From Symsagittifera roscoffensis (lineage: Eukaryota; Xenacoelomorpha; Acoela; Convolutidae), in NCBI RefSeq assembly GCF_963678635.1, contig NC_087066.1:5175954-5239953 (forward strand): a stretch of 64,000 nt of DNA, read 5' to 3'. The notes beneath the pieces are model-generated. The model was not told where the DNA came from. It searched no databases and saw only the letters and a list, made by a program, of their open reading frames with translations. This document shows positions 21,691 to 31,664 of this stretch, piece after piece; position 1 is the stretch's first letter; every line of letters starts with the position of its first letter. The translations under genes and the position numbers were made by a program.

Positions 21691-24658
21691 ACATGGAGAT
21701 ATTTCGGTAATCATCAAAGCTTCAATTGCAAACATTTTTGCGAAACAAAACGAAGTAACATGCAAGCTGAAAAAAGCGGTTTAGAGTTTGATAGAAATGA
21801 TTAGACTTTGACATGAACCGTTAGTCAAGACTTTGACATGGACATGGTCAAGACTTTGACAAACTAATCCGACAGCAATGATTCTAGTTTATAATCGAAA
21901 TTTATACGGTTTTCCCCAAATTGAAACTGATCTTGAAAGTCTTCTTGCTAATAACAGAAAAATTGGCTGAACTCGAACGAAACACGAAATAGAAAATTTA
22001 ATTTAGTCGGATTGATCTAATTTAAGTTTTTTTTTAAACGCCAATCATTTTAAACTAAAAATTATCTAATTTCGAATCTTTCTAAAAATTTTCGAACCAT
22101 TTCGAACCAATTCAAGGCAGCAATTGCTCCAACCTACCGTATCACCGAAAAAGAAATCGTTCTGGGACTAAATTGCTACAGACAGTGGTTTTGAAATGCG
22201 ACTCGAGTCACTGCGTTTTTGTACTTCTCCGGGAGCCTGCCAAGAGAAATTTTTCCGTGAAAAAATGAAAAACAACATTTTAATTCAAAACATTTTTTTT
22301 CCTGTCTACTGTCAGGGGTAAGAACTTGTATGGCTTTTAAGAAGCAGAGGCATGATTTATCCGGTTTTTTGGTAAAAAAGCATTTATGCACGTGGGGGCT
22401 GATCCTGAAAGAAAAACAGGTTCAGAGTAAAATGGCCATAAGCACTTTGGTAGTAACTTGGATAGTTCTAACAGCCAGTGAAAAACTTGATTTTTTGCGC
22501 ACACGTAGCATTTCCAGGTCGCCGAACAAAATAATTTTTTTGCAATTAAGTTGTCCCCTGTCAAATCTTACCAAAATCTTCAATAATTCTGGAAAATTTC
22601 TAGTTGCTGGGAGACTGGTAGAACTTGTTCTGGTTGCTTGAGCATTCGTTGTGAAATTCGGACTGAATTTTTTCTAGTTGGTAGGTCGAGTTGAGTTGAG
22701 AATTTGTCTCTTCTGGCTGAAACGTTGTGGCGGCTGAGATTGTTGGAGTTTTGTTCTATTTCAGATCCCTGATACTTTTCAAAAATAGACGAGCATCAGG
22801 TTCTCCCGTAAAAATGTCACAACTATGCTCACCTTTCGTTCCAGTAAACATTTCGCCATCCGTAATTACTGTTGCTTGTCATTTATGAGATGGGTACTTT
22901 GAGCAGTTCCAGTTCGTAGTGTTTGTGTTCTTACGTTTCAGATAATACTCGTGAACTGATACCACTAATATTAGTTTGTCTTTTCTTAAAGATTAAGTAA
23001 AATGGACGGACGTTTCAAGCATTGTAGCCCAAAGAATGGAATAACAAGCGTTCAAGTAGAAGGCAGTGAAACTTGATGTTATTCTTTTAAGTCCTACGTT
23101 ACTTTCAATTTGGCACCATGTAGGTTATCTCTGTTTTAAAAGAAGTAATTGGGGATTGTTTTTTAGCTAGTTGGAATGAAATTTTATTTAACACGCTAGA
23201 GGCGTCAATTGAATGGAAAAGGCTTGCTAGTCCTCAATTAGTACACTTATCTGGAATTCTATTGTAGTTGTAAAACTACCTAGTTTGAAACAAATTATCG
23301 TTATTAAAAAGGATCTCAAATTGTCGTGGTCGTTATGGGGCTATAAATTACTTGTCACGGGGTTATAAAGTAGAATTTCAGACATTGGGGTTAAATTATG
23401 TGAGGTTGAAGAATGTGACACCTAAAAAGTCAAAATTGATCCGAATAAAAACCTTGAATATATCCCGAATATTTGGTCTTTGTCTTAAGGTTTTAGAGTA
23501 AAATTTTCTCTGACGATCTATGTGTTCAAATAATTTGCACACGATAAATTTTTACTGATTTTGATGGCCCATATTTTAATTTTTTTAATTCAAAGTTTGA
23601 ACAGGGTTGCAAATATTATCGTTAATTTTGCCTCCAAGAACAAATGGTTAAGCACTAGGTGTTTTTTTTTCACAAATTTTTAATAAATGTTTTCGTTGGA
23701 TTTTTTTTTTTACAAAAAAAAACAATTATTCAGATTTTTGTGTACGAATATTTTGTTCCGTTCAGCTCACGCATGTTATAGATGTGTCAGCGTAGTCCAG
23801 ACAGGAGCTAGCTCAATTCTGTGCCCTGTTATTAAAACCATTTTATGTGTCGTAAGGTATTTATTGTCGTCGAAGGTGCCTTCAGCGTCGTGCGGTCAAA
23901 ATGAAACTAATTTTATGGTGCTCGGAAGAAAAGTAAATGCAACTACTTTTTTAGTACAGGAAAAATGTGTGTGAAGGACCGCTTAGGTGAGAAGGAGGTG
24001 AAAATCCTCAAAGAGGCAACCGGTATCCCCTAAAATTGCCTTTGGAGGCGTTTTTTTTTTCATAAGAAACTTTATGTGTATTAACAATAATTCAATAATT
24101 TCAGTTTTAAAAAATCTAAGAAATAAAAAAATCTAAAAAACAAAAAAAAAATGTAGCAAGGCGTGCTTGAATGTTCCGACTGCCATTTTCCGCCCTGCGA
24201 ATAAACAAAACAACCTAAAAAGCAAAAAAGACTGTTTTTGGGGCTATTTGTTTTAACGCGCTTTGCAGATTACCTAGCTCATGCCCAAATCATGAGTCTT
24301 ATTTTGAAATAGTTTTATTTTAGGTTTTCTAATGAGTTTTTTTATTAACTTATCTTGTTAGATAGATCTGTTTGTAGAGATCCCTGTTGTCAAAATGAAG
24401 AAATCTCAGATGGTAAAATCCCATTTTACTCAGAGCCAAAGCCTCCATTTCCACATCAAAGTTCTGGGACTTGGTGAGAACTTGGTGGTAAATATCATAA
24501 ACATCAATGGCCTCTTCTTCATCCAGAGTTTCATTTTCGAACATCAGTATCTGGTGTCTTTCTTCGATTAATTGCAATAGCAACTTCGATTCGACTCTTT
24601 TGGACTCCATTGACACTTCTTCTCGTTTGATTTTCAGCTCATCGTCCCACTTTTGGAA
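21691..24658. repeat. Tandem duplication, copy A
   Basis: This segment of nearly 3 kb begins ACATGGAGATATTT and ends in the exon sequence GCTCATCGTCCCACTTT. It is repeated immediately at 24659-27623 with high identity and a few small indels. Copy A contains a duplicated second half of the host gene's exon 1 (24350-24655). The junction between copies lies at about 24655-24659. Confidence 0.88.
24350..24655 (-). pseudogene. Duplicated half exon of host gene
   Basis: On the minus strand this matches the end of exon 1 (27341-27620) almost residue for residue, from KWDDELKIKREEV to HFDNRDLY. Unlike that exon it reads on through KQIYLTR before a stop at the sequence AAGATAAGT. Upstream of KWDDELK the homology ends abruptly at the duplication junction. 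The preceding sequence is the intron-derived start of the other copy. It is probably a by-product of the tandem duplication, but it might be spliced in. Confidence 0.7.
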
Positions 24659-27623
24659 ACATGGAGATATTTTGGTAATCATCAAAGCTTCAATTGCAAA
24701 CATTTTTGCGAAACAAAACGAAGTAACATGCAAGCTGAAAAAAGCGGTTTAGAGTTTGATAGAAATGATTAGATTTTGACATGAACCGTTAGTCAAGACT
24801 TTGACATGGACGTGGTCAAGACTTTGACAAACTAATCCGACAGCAATGATTCTAGTTTATAATCAAAATTTATACGGTTTTCCCCAAATTGAAATTGATC
24901 TTGAAAGTCTTCTTGCTAATAACAGAAAAACAGGCTGAACTCGAACGAAACACGGAATTGAAAAAAAAATTCAACAAAAACTTGATCGATCTAATTTAAG
25001 TTTTTTTTTTCAAACGCCAATCATTTTAAAGTAAAATTTATCTAATTTCGAATCTTTCTTAAAATTTTTTGAACCATTTCGAACCATCTCAAGGCAGCAC
25101 TTGCTCCAACCTACCGTATCATCAAAGAAGCAGTCGTTCTGGGATTAAATTGCTACAAACAGTGGTTTTGAAATGCGACTCGAGTCACTGCGTTTTTGTA
25201 CTTCTCCGGGAGCCTGCCAAGAGATACTTTTTCGTGAAAAAATGAAAACAACATTTTAATTCAAAACATTTTTTCCTGTCTACTGTCAGGGGTTAAAACT
25301 TGTAGGGCTTTTAAGAATCAGAAGCATGATTTATCCGGTTTTTTGGTAAAAAAAGCATTTATGCAAGTGGGGGCTGATCCTGAAAGAAAAACAGGTTCAG
25401 AGTAAAATGGATTTAAGCACTTTGGTAGTAACTTGGAAAGTTCTAACAGCCAGTCAAAAACTTGATTTTTTGCGCACACATAGCATTTCCAGGTCGCCGA
25501 ACAATGTATTTTTTTTTGCGATTAATTTGTCCCCTGTCAAATCTTACCCAAATTCTTCAATAGTTCTGGCAAATTTCTAGTTGCTGGGAGACTGGTAGAA
25601 CTTGTTCTAGTTGCTTGAGCATTCGTTGTGAAATTCGGACTGAATTTTTTCTAGTTTGTAGGTCGAATTGAGTTGAGAATTTGTCTCTTCTGGCTGAAAC
25701 GTTGTGGCGGCTGAGATGGTTGGAGTTTTGTTCTATTTCAGATCCCTGATACTTTTCAAAAATAGACGAGCATCAGGTTCTCCCGTAAAAATGTCACAAC
25801 CATGCTCACCTTTCGTTCCAGTAAACATTTCGCCATCCGTAATTACTGTTGCTTGTCATTTATTAGATGGGTACTTTGAGCAGTTCCAGTTCGTAGTGTT
25901 TGTGTTCTTACGTTTCAGATAATACTCGTGAACTGATACCACTAGTATTAGTTTGTCTTTTCTTAAAGATTAAGTAAAATGGACGGACGTTTCAAACATT
26001 GTAGCCCAAAGATTGGAAAAACAAGCGTTCAAGTAGAAGGCAGTAAAACTTGATGTTATTCTTTTAGGTCTCACGTTACTTTCCATTTGGCACCATGTAG
26101 GTTATCTCTGTTTTAAAAGAAATAATTGGGGATTGTTTTTTAGCTAGTTGGAATGAAATTTTATTTAACACGCTAGAGGCGTCAATTGAATGGAAAAGGC
26201 TTGCTAGTCCTCAATTAGTACACTTATCTGGAATTCTATTGTAGTTGTAAAACTACCTAGTTTGAAACAAATTATCGTTATTAAAAAGGATCTCAAATTG
26301 TCGTGGTCGTTATGGGGCTATAAATTACATATTACGGGGTTATAAAGTAGAATTTCAGACATTGGGGTTAAATAACGTGAGGTTGAAGAATGTGACACCT
26401 AAAAAGTCAAAATTGATCCGAATAAAAACCTTGAATATATCCCAAATATTTGGTCTTTGTCTTTAGGTTTTAGAGTAAAATTTTCTCTGACGATATATCT
26501 GTTCAAATAATTTGCACTCGATAAATTTTTACTGATTTTGATGGCCCATATTTTAACCTTTATAATTCAAAGTTTGAACAGGATTGCAAATACTATCGTT
26601 AATTTTGCCTCCAAGAACGAATGGTTAAGCACTAGGTGTTTTTTTCATCAAATTTTTAATAAATGTTTTCGTTGGATTCTTTTTTTTACAAAAAAAAACA
26701 ATTAGTCAGATTTTTGTGTACGAAAATCTTGTTCCGTTCAGCTCACGCATGTTATAGATGTATCAGCGAAGTCCAGACAGGAGACAGGAGCTAGCTCAAT
26801 TCTGTGCCCTATTATTATAGAAACCATTTTATGTGTCGTAAGGTGCCTTCAGCGTCGTGCGGTCAAAATGAAACTAATTTTATGGTGGTCAGAATAAAAG
26901 TAAATGAAACTACTTTATTAGTACAGGAAAAATGTGCGTGAAGGACCGCTTAGGTGAGAATGAGGTGAAAATCCTCAAAAAGGCATCCGGTATTCCCTAA
27001 AATTGCCTTTGGAGGCGTTTTTTTTATTAGAAATTTTATGTGTAGTAACAATAACTTAACTTTTAAAAAATCTAAGAAGTAAAAAAATCTAAAAAATTTT
27101 AAAAAAAGTTTGTAGCAAGGCGTCCTTGAATGTTCCGACTGCCATTTTCCGCCCTGCGAATAAACAAAACAGTATAGAAAAACCAAAAAAAAGCAAAAAA
27201 AAATACTGTTTTTGGGGCTATTTGTTTTAACGCGCTTTGCAGATTAGCTCATGCCCAAATCATGAGTCTTATTTTGAAATAGTTTTATTTTAAGTTTTCT
27301 AATGAATTTTTTTAATAACTTATCTTGTTAGATAGATCTGTTAGTAGAGATCCCTGTTGTCAAAATGAAGAACTCTCAGATGGTAAAATCCCATTTTACT
27401 CAGAGCCAAAGCCTCCATTTCCACATCAAAGTTCTGTGACTTGGTAAGAATTTGCTGGTAAATATCATAAACATCAATGGCTTCTTCTTCATCCAGAGTT
27501 TCATTTTCGAACATCAGTATCTGGTGTCTTTCTTCGGCTAATTTCAATAGCAACTTGGATTCGACTCTTTTGGTCTCCATGGACACTTCTTCTCGTTTGA
27601 TTTTCAGCTCATCGTCCCACTTT
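24659..27623. repeat. Tandem duplication, copy B
   Basis: This is the second copy of the segment, continuous at its right end with the complete exon 1 (to 28291). It is therefore probably the native location of the exon end. Differences from copy A include a shortened GTAAGG...GTGCCTTCAG stretch near 26840. No other gene is recognised inside. Confidence 0.88.
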
Positions 27624-28291
27624 TTGATCCATTCTTTCTCGGCTGCCGACATCCCGTCAATACGTTTACTCCTGTCAATCGAGTTTTGAGCTTCCTCGAG
27701 GGGAGTGTACACCTCTTTGAAGAACTTTTGAGCTGATTCCAAATCATTTTCGGTTTCCGTAGCTTCAATACCTTTTTTGAACAGAAACTCGACCCATGCA
27801 TATGCCATGTATAGCTTGTAACCTAGCGCATTTCTGTCAGCGCCTTTTGTAAGCGAAGCGTAAATGATCAGATTAATATCCAGAGGTTTGCGATCCAGAG
27901 CTATGAACTTTTCAAATTTGTCCAGAGTTTTGACGAAGTTCTTTTCTAAAGACTGAAAGTCTACATGGTTGCTGTTACCAATAGTTTTAAACAGCAGTTT
28001 GCTTCTCCAGAAGGAAAATTTCTCCACTAAACTTGACACTTTGTCCCAATAATTTGTGCAGTACTCGAGATTTTTTGTGTAGAACACGATTTGACTTTGA
28101 ATAACATCTTGAAGAGATTCGAGTACTTTTTTCCGTTGATCACGTGTAACCGCTTGTTCGGCAGCTTTGCCATACAGATTGTAGGCTTCATCGAGTCGGC
28201 TTTCCCGTATGGCGGGCGTGGGGTTTTTTGATACTTGTGATTTCAAATCGTCCGCTAGTTTGCAAAAATTATCAAAATCTTTCGATGACAT
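27341..28291 (-). CDS. First coding exon of host gene: helical protein with J-like C-terminus
   Basis: The first ATG of the frame is at 28291 (protein starts MSSKDFDNFCKL). The ORF has 316 codons to a TAA at 27341. The protein is all-helical in appearance, soluble, Lys/Glu-rich, without signal peptide. Segments such as LYGKAAEQAVTRDQRKK and EIYQQ-like helices suggest TPR-type repeats, and EEVSMETKRVESKLLLKLAEE is a coiled coil. The frame stops in DLY just where the duplicate at 24350 continues in KQIYLTR, so the TAA may be a recent lesion or may lie in the intron. The donor is unresolved: both copies have ATAAGT where GTAAGT would fit. Downstream exons are proposed at 21036-20673 and 470-336. 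Confidence 0.75.
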   Translation of the reverse strand: MSSKDFDNFCKLADDLKSQVSKNPTPAIRESRLDEAYNLYGKAAEQAVTRDQRKKVLESLQDVIQSQIVFYTKNLEYCTNYWDKVSSLVEKFSFWRSKLLFKTIGNSNHVDFQSLEKNFVKTLDKFEKFIALDRKPLDINLIIYASLTKGADRNALGYKLYMAYAWVEFLFKKGIEATETENDLESAQKFFKEVYTPLEEAQNSIDRSKRIDGMSAAEKEWIKKWDDELKIKREEVSMETKRVESKLLLKLAEERHQILMFENETLDEEEAIDVYDIYQQILTKSQNFDVEMEALALSKMGFYHLRVLHFDNRDLY

Positions 28292-29237
28292 TTTCGAAGC
28301 CAAAAGACGTCAGTTTTTTGTTACACTAATGCAGTTTGAGCTCACGTAAGGTATTCAAAGGCTGAGACGGAATGCGTTTAAAACCGCGTTTATTTTAATG
28401 ATCAAATAATTTGATCGTAATAAGCTCAATTTTTGGATATATATTCTGTCTTTTCAACTGAGCATGTGTCGGTTTTGTTTTATTTTTGCAGCAAACTCTT
28501 TTTGAAAAACAAAAATGTAATATAAAAACAGTTTCGGACATTCTTCAGTCTTGCACCATTGCTTACCGTGGCAGTATTACTCAAAAATCTACATACAGGT
28601 AAAAGCAACTAGCAACAGAAAATTTAACCATTAGCCATTGTAAAACTGCTGTGAGCAAATTTTCAAAGCTTCAATAACTGATAATCGTATCAAATCTGCA
28701 TCATTCATTTGTCTTTAAGCCCTTAAACCAATTTTTTCGCAGCTTAAACTTTCGCAGAATTTTTCGAAATGGAAGTTTCACAGCTTAATTTCTCGAAACT
28801 TATCATCGCGGCAAATTTCTGAAAATAAGTTCTACTTCGACATATTTTCTGAACTTCTTATTTCTGGAAAATACTTATTGTCTAGAAAAAAATTAATGAT
28901 ATTTCTGAGAAAAAAATTTACCGACGATCTGGTTCCGAATCTGATTCAATCAAAAATCACTTTGATTCCAACATTTCGTTTTTAAAAGGAGTTAGTTTGT
29001 AGTGGATTTATCTAGTTCTGGTATTATTTGAGAGTGGATTGAGCAAAAAGTGTTAAGAACCGCAAATTGATAAGCTTGCAATTCTTTGGTTCGAAAAACA
29101 TTTAAGAAAAACTAATCACAGCGCTTTCACAGCAGCAAAGTTTGGCAGAGAATAAAATTGTTGTCTGAAAAAAATTTATTGTGATTTCTGGAAAACACTT
29201 ATAGTCTGCAAACAACTTTTTACCTGGAAGAGGATTC
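28292..29237. promoter_or_regulatory. Shared upstream region with candidate heat-shock elements
   Basis: This 0.95-kb region separates two divergently transcribed genes. It holds several short heat-shock-element cores: GAAGTTTC at 28772-28779, TTCTCGAA at 28790-28797, TTCTGGAA at 28862-28869 and TTCTGGAA at 29186-29193. The first two lie 10 bp apart. Cores of this kind bind HSF trimers when three or more are arrayed, and full three-unit arrays are not seen. A stretch at about 28917-28990 is repeated at 32843-32920. Confidence 0.4.
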
Positions 29238-29411
29238 ATGGGTCCATACATAGGGATTGACTTGGGCACTAGTGCCTGTTGCATAGCCCACTATTCGGAC
29301 GGAGTGGCGGAGGTCATCTGCGATGAAGACAACGACCACTGCCCCACTGTACCCTCCTACGTGGCATTCGTGGACAACAGACAGTTGGTGGGGGAGCAAG
29401 CACGAGCACAG
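29238..29411 (+). CDS. HSP70-family protein, exon 1
   Basis: ATG at 29238 opens 58 codons ending at a canonical donor CAG|GTTAGC. The peptide has the HSP70 phosphate-1 motif GIDLGTSACCIAHY. The usual second Thr is Ser and the usual Asn-Ser is Ala-Cys. It continues with TVPSYVAF and VGEQARAQ, typical of the ATPase domain. No signal peptide is present, so a cytosolic or nuclear chaperone is expected. The exon joins in phase 0 to 30635. Confidence 0.9.
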
Positions 29412-30634
29412 GTTAGCACCCGATTCGAGATTTTTCACCTAATTCGAAGCAACATTCGAGCGGTTTGAGCGGTTTTCTTAGACATTTGCACTTCAAAAAT
29501 CTTGCTTCAAAATGAGCGTTTTGAGTATTTTTAATGCAGTTCAAAATGGTTACTTAGCAAAAGTAGATATGCCATAAAGTCGACACGTCGTAAGCCAATC
29601 ATAATAGAGAAAAGAAATTACTTCGTACGTTTGTTTTCTTATCTCGATTCTGATTGGCTTACAACTCGTCTACTTTATGACATGGCTTTTTTGACCGCAA
29701 TCCGTTCATAATGTTTTAAATTGTTTCCAGTTTAAATCCAAATTCAGCTTAGCCATTTCTATCAGGGCGGGTTTAGGAATTCAACCCCCCTTCCTTCAAG
29801 AATTCGATCCCCTCACCAACCAAGAGGTATCAATTTGCTTGACCTTTAAGACTTTAAGCGTGAACAAATTTTGAGACTTTCTCCTGATAAAAATAAGCAA
29901 GATCTATATAAGATTACTCACTACCAGGGGCGGTTTTAGGGGGGGGGGGAGGCGGACCCTTACCCTCCCCTCAGGGATTCGATCCCCTGCCGACCCAAAG
30001 CGTCCCCTTTTGCACTATTTTGAGATATCCGTTTTTGCTGACGTACCCTAAAATTTTTGTAAAGCCAATAAAAACTTATTTTGAGGGGGGAGCACGCGCC
30101 GAAAACACGCAATTTTCTCATCAAAGTTTTCCAAAAAGTGCCTAAGAACACCGTTTTTGCCCTATTTTTTCAAATTTTTGCCTGCGGCGCAGAAAAAATG
30201 GCCAAAACAAGGCCTTTTTAGTGCTTTGGGAGAGCTTGGAAAATCAATTTGGTTGACCTAAAAAAAAGGTCAATAAAATTTTTGAACATTTTTGAAAGTC
30301 CTCCCCCCCCCCTCCCTCGAGAAAATCCTAGATCCGCCCAAGGTTCAAGTTAAAACATTGTGCAAGTTTGTTTTGTATCATCCCTAACTTTTAAGAGTAA
30401 GTCTCGTTAATCCTCGGTTATTTATATCATAAAATTTTTTTTAATCTTCATGGGATGTTTTAATTGACGTGGAAAATAATGGCATGGGCTATTGTTTCTA
30501 TTGGGATACTTTCATATGGGATATTTTGTGAGGAGATACTTTTGTATGGGATACTTTTTCTTGTCACCAAAAAAAACATCATCACATGAAAAAAATAGTA
30601 TCGCAGTTAAAACCTGAAGTTTATTCATCTTCAG
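29412..30634. other. HSP70 intron 1 with inserted repeats
   Basis: This GT-AG intron contains a GAGCGG-type foldback repeat copy (about 29424-29540) and a degenerate GGGCGGGTTTAGG fragment near 29764. It also holds a MITE-like element at 29925-30339. Confidence 0.75.
29925..30339. mobile_element. MITE-like non-autonomous element
   Basis: The left end CAGGGGCGGTTTTAGGGGGG and the right end CCTAGATCCGCCC are imperfect terminal inverted repeats. The left consensus (CAGGGGCGGATTTAGGGGG) is like that of hAT-type MITEs in many animals. No coding capacity is seen. Related fragments occur at 55993-56125 (inverted), 56934-57092 and 58140-58372. No clear 8-bp target duplication is visible. Confidence 0.6.
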
Positions 30635-31664
30635 GCAAATGAGAACGTGGGGAATACAATATTTGACGCAAAGCGCTTCATTGGTCGGAAATTCGAAGAC
30701 CCCGACATTGAGAAAATAAAAGAATCATGCACGTTTGAAGTGGTTGAGAGGAAAAACAACCCTAAATTCAGGGTAATCTGCTTCAAAGAAGAGAAACTGT
30801 TAAGCCCTGAACAGATTTCGGCCATGATTCTGAATAAACTGAAACGGTTGGCCGAAAGAAAACTGCAACAAAGCGTAAACGAAGTAGTTATTACAGTTCC
30901 GGCTTATTTCAACGGCGAACAGCGCGAAGCTACTCTCTCAGCAGCTCAATTGGCCGAACTGAGAGTTCTTCGACTGATCCATGAGCCGACAGCTGCCATT
31001 TTGGCGTATGGCCTGGACCAAAAATTTGAACTCGAGGACAAAAAAATTCTTGTTTACGATTTAGGCGCTGGAACATTCGATTTAACAATCGTTCGGTGTA
31101 AAAACGAGGTTTTCCAAGTTGTGTATTCAAATGGAGATTCTGCACTAGGTGGTCGGGATTTCGACACAAACTTGGCCAAATATCTGGAGCCAGAAGTCAA
31201 GAAAAACTGTGGAAGTGGTTTAGGAGAATCCAGAGAAGCCAGGCATAAACTCATAGAAGCTTGCAAACTTGCAAAACACAGCTTATCAGGAGGAATCAGC
31301 ACTGAAATCGATGTGAAAAAGTTGATAAATGGAAATGATTTCAAAGTAACACTGACTAGGGCTCGATTTGAAGCGCTGAACGAAAATTTGTTCAACAAGA
31401 CGATACAGTACGTGGACGACGCTTTAAGTGAAGCTAAGCTATCTGTTGATGAAATAAGTTTCGTTCTGCTAGTTGGGGGATCCACTAAAATTCCCAAGAT
31501 CCGGGAGCTCCTCATGAACAAATTTCCAGATGTTTCCCGTTTGATGTACACAGGCGATCCGGACCAGATAGTGGCGCGTGGTGCAGCAATCCAGGCAGCC
31601 ATGATTAAAAAGTCAGCCGAGTTGATGTCAGTGACCCTCGCAGATGTATGTCCTTTGTCGCTAG
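30635..31664 (+). CDS. HSP70-family protein, exon 2 (rest of ATPase domain)
   Basis: The acceptor CTTCAG|GCAAAT and donor CTAG|GTGAGT are canonical; there are 343 codons plus one base. Motifs in order are NTIFDAKRFIGR, ITVPAYFNGEQREAT, LIHEPTAAILAYGLD, VYDLGAGTFDLTIV (phosphate 2), LGGRDFD, and VLLVGGSTKIPKIRELL (adenosine), ending DVCPLSLG. This completes the nucleotide-binding domain at about 401 residues. Phosphate 2 has Ala where HSP70s usually have the middle Gly, and LGGRDFD replaces LGGEDFD. The substrate-binding domain should follow the donor, but I find no exon for it. It may lie in the gap at 32921, beyond the window, or be lost. Confidence 0.92.
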
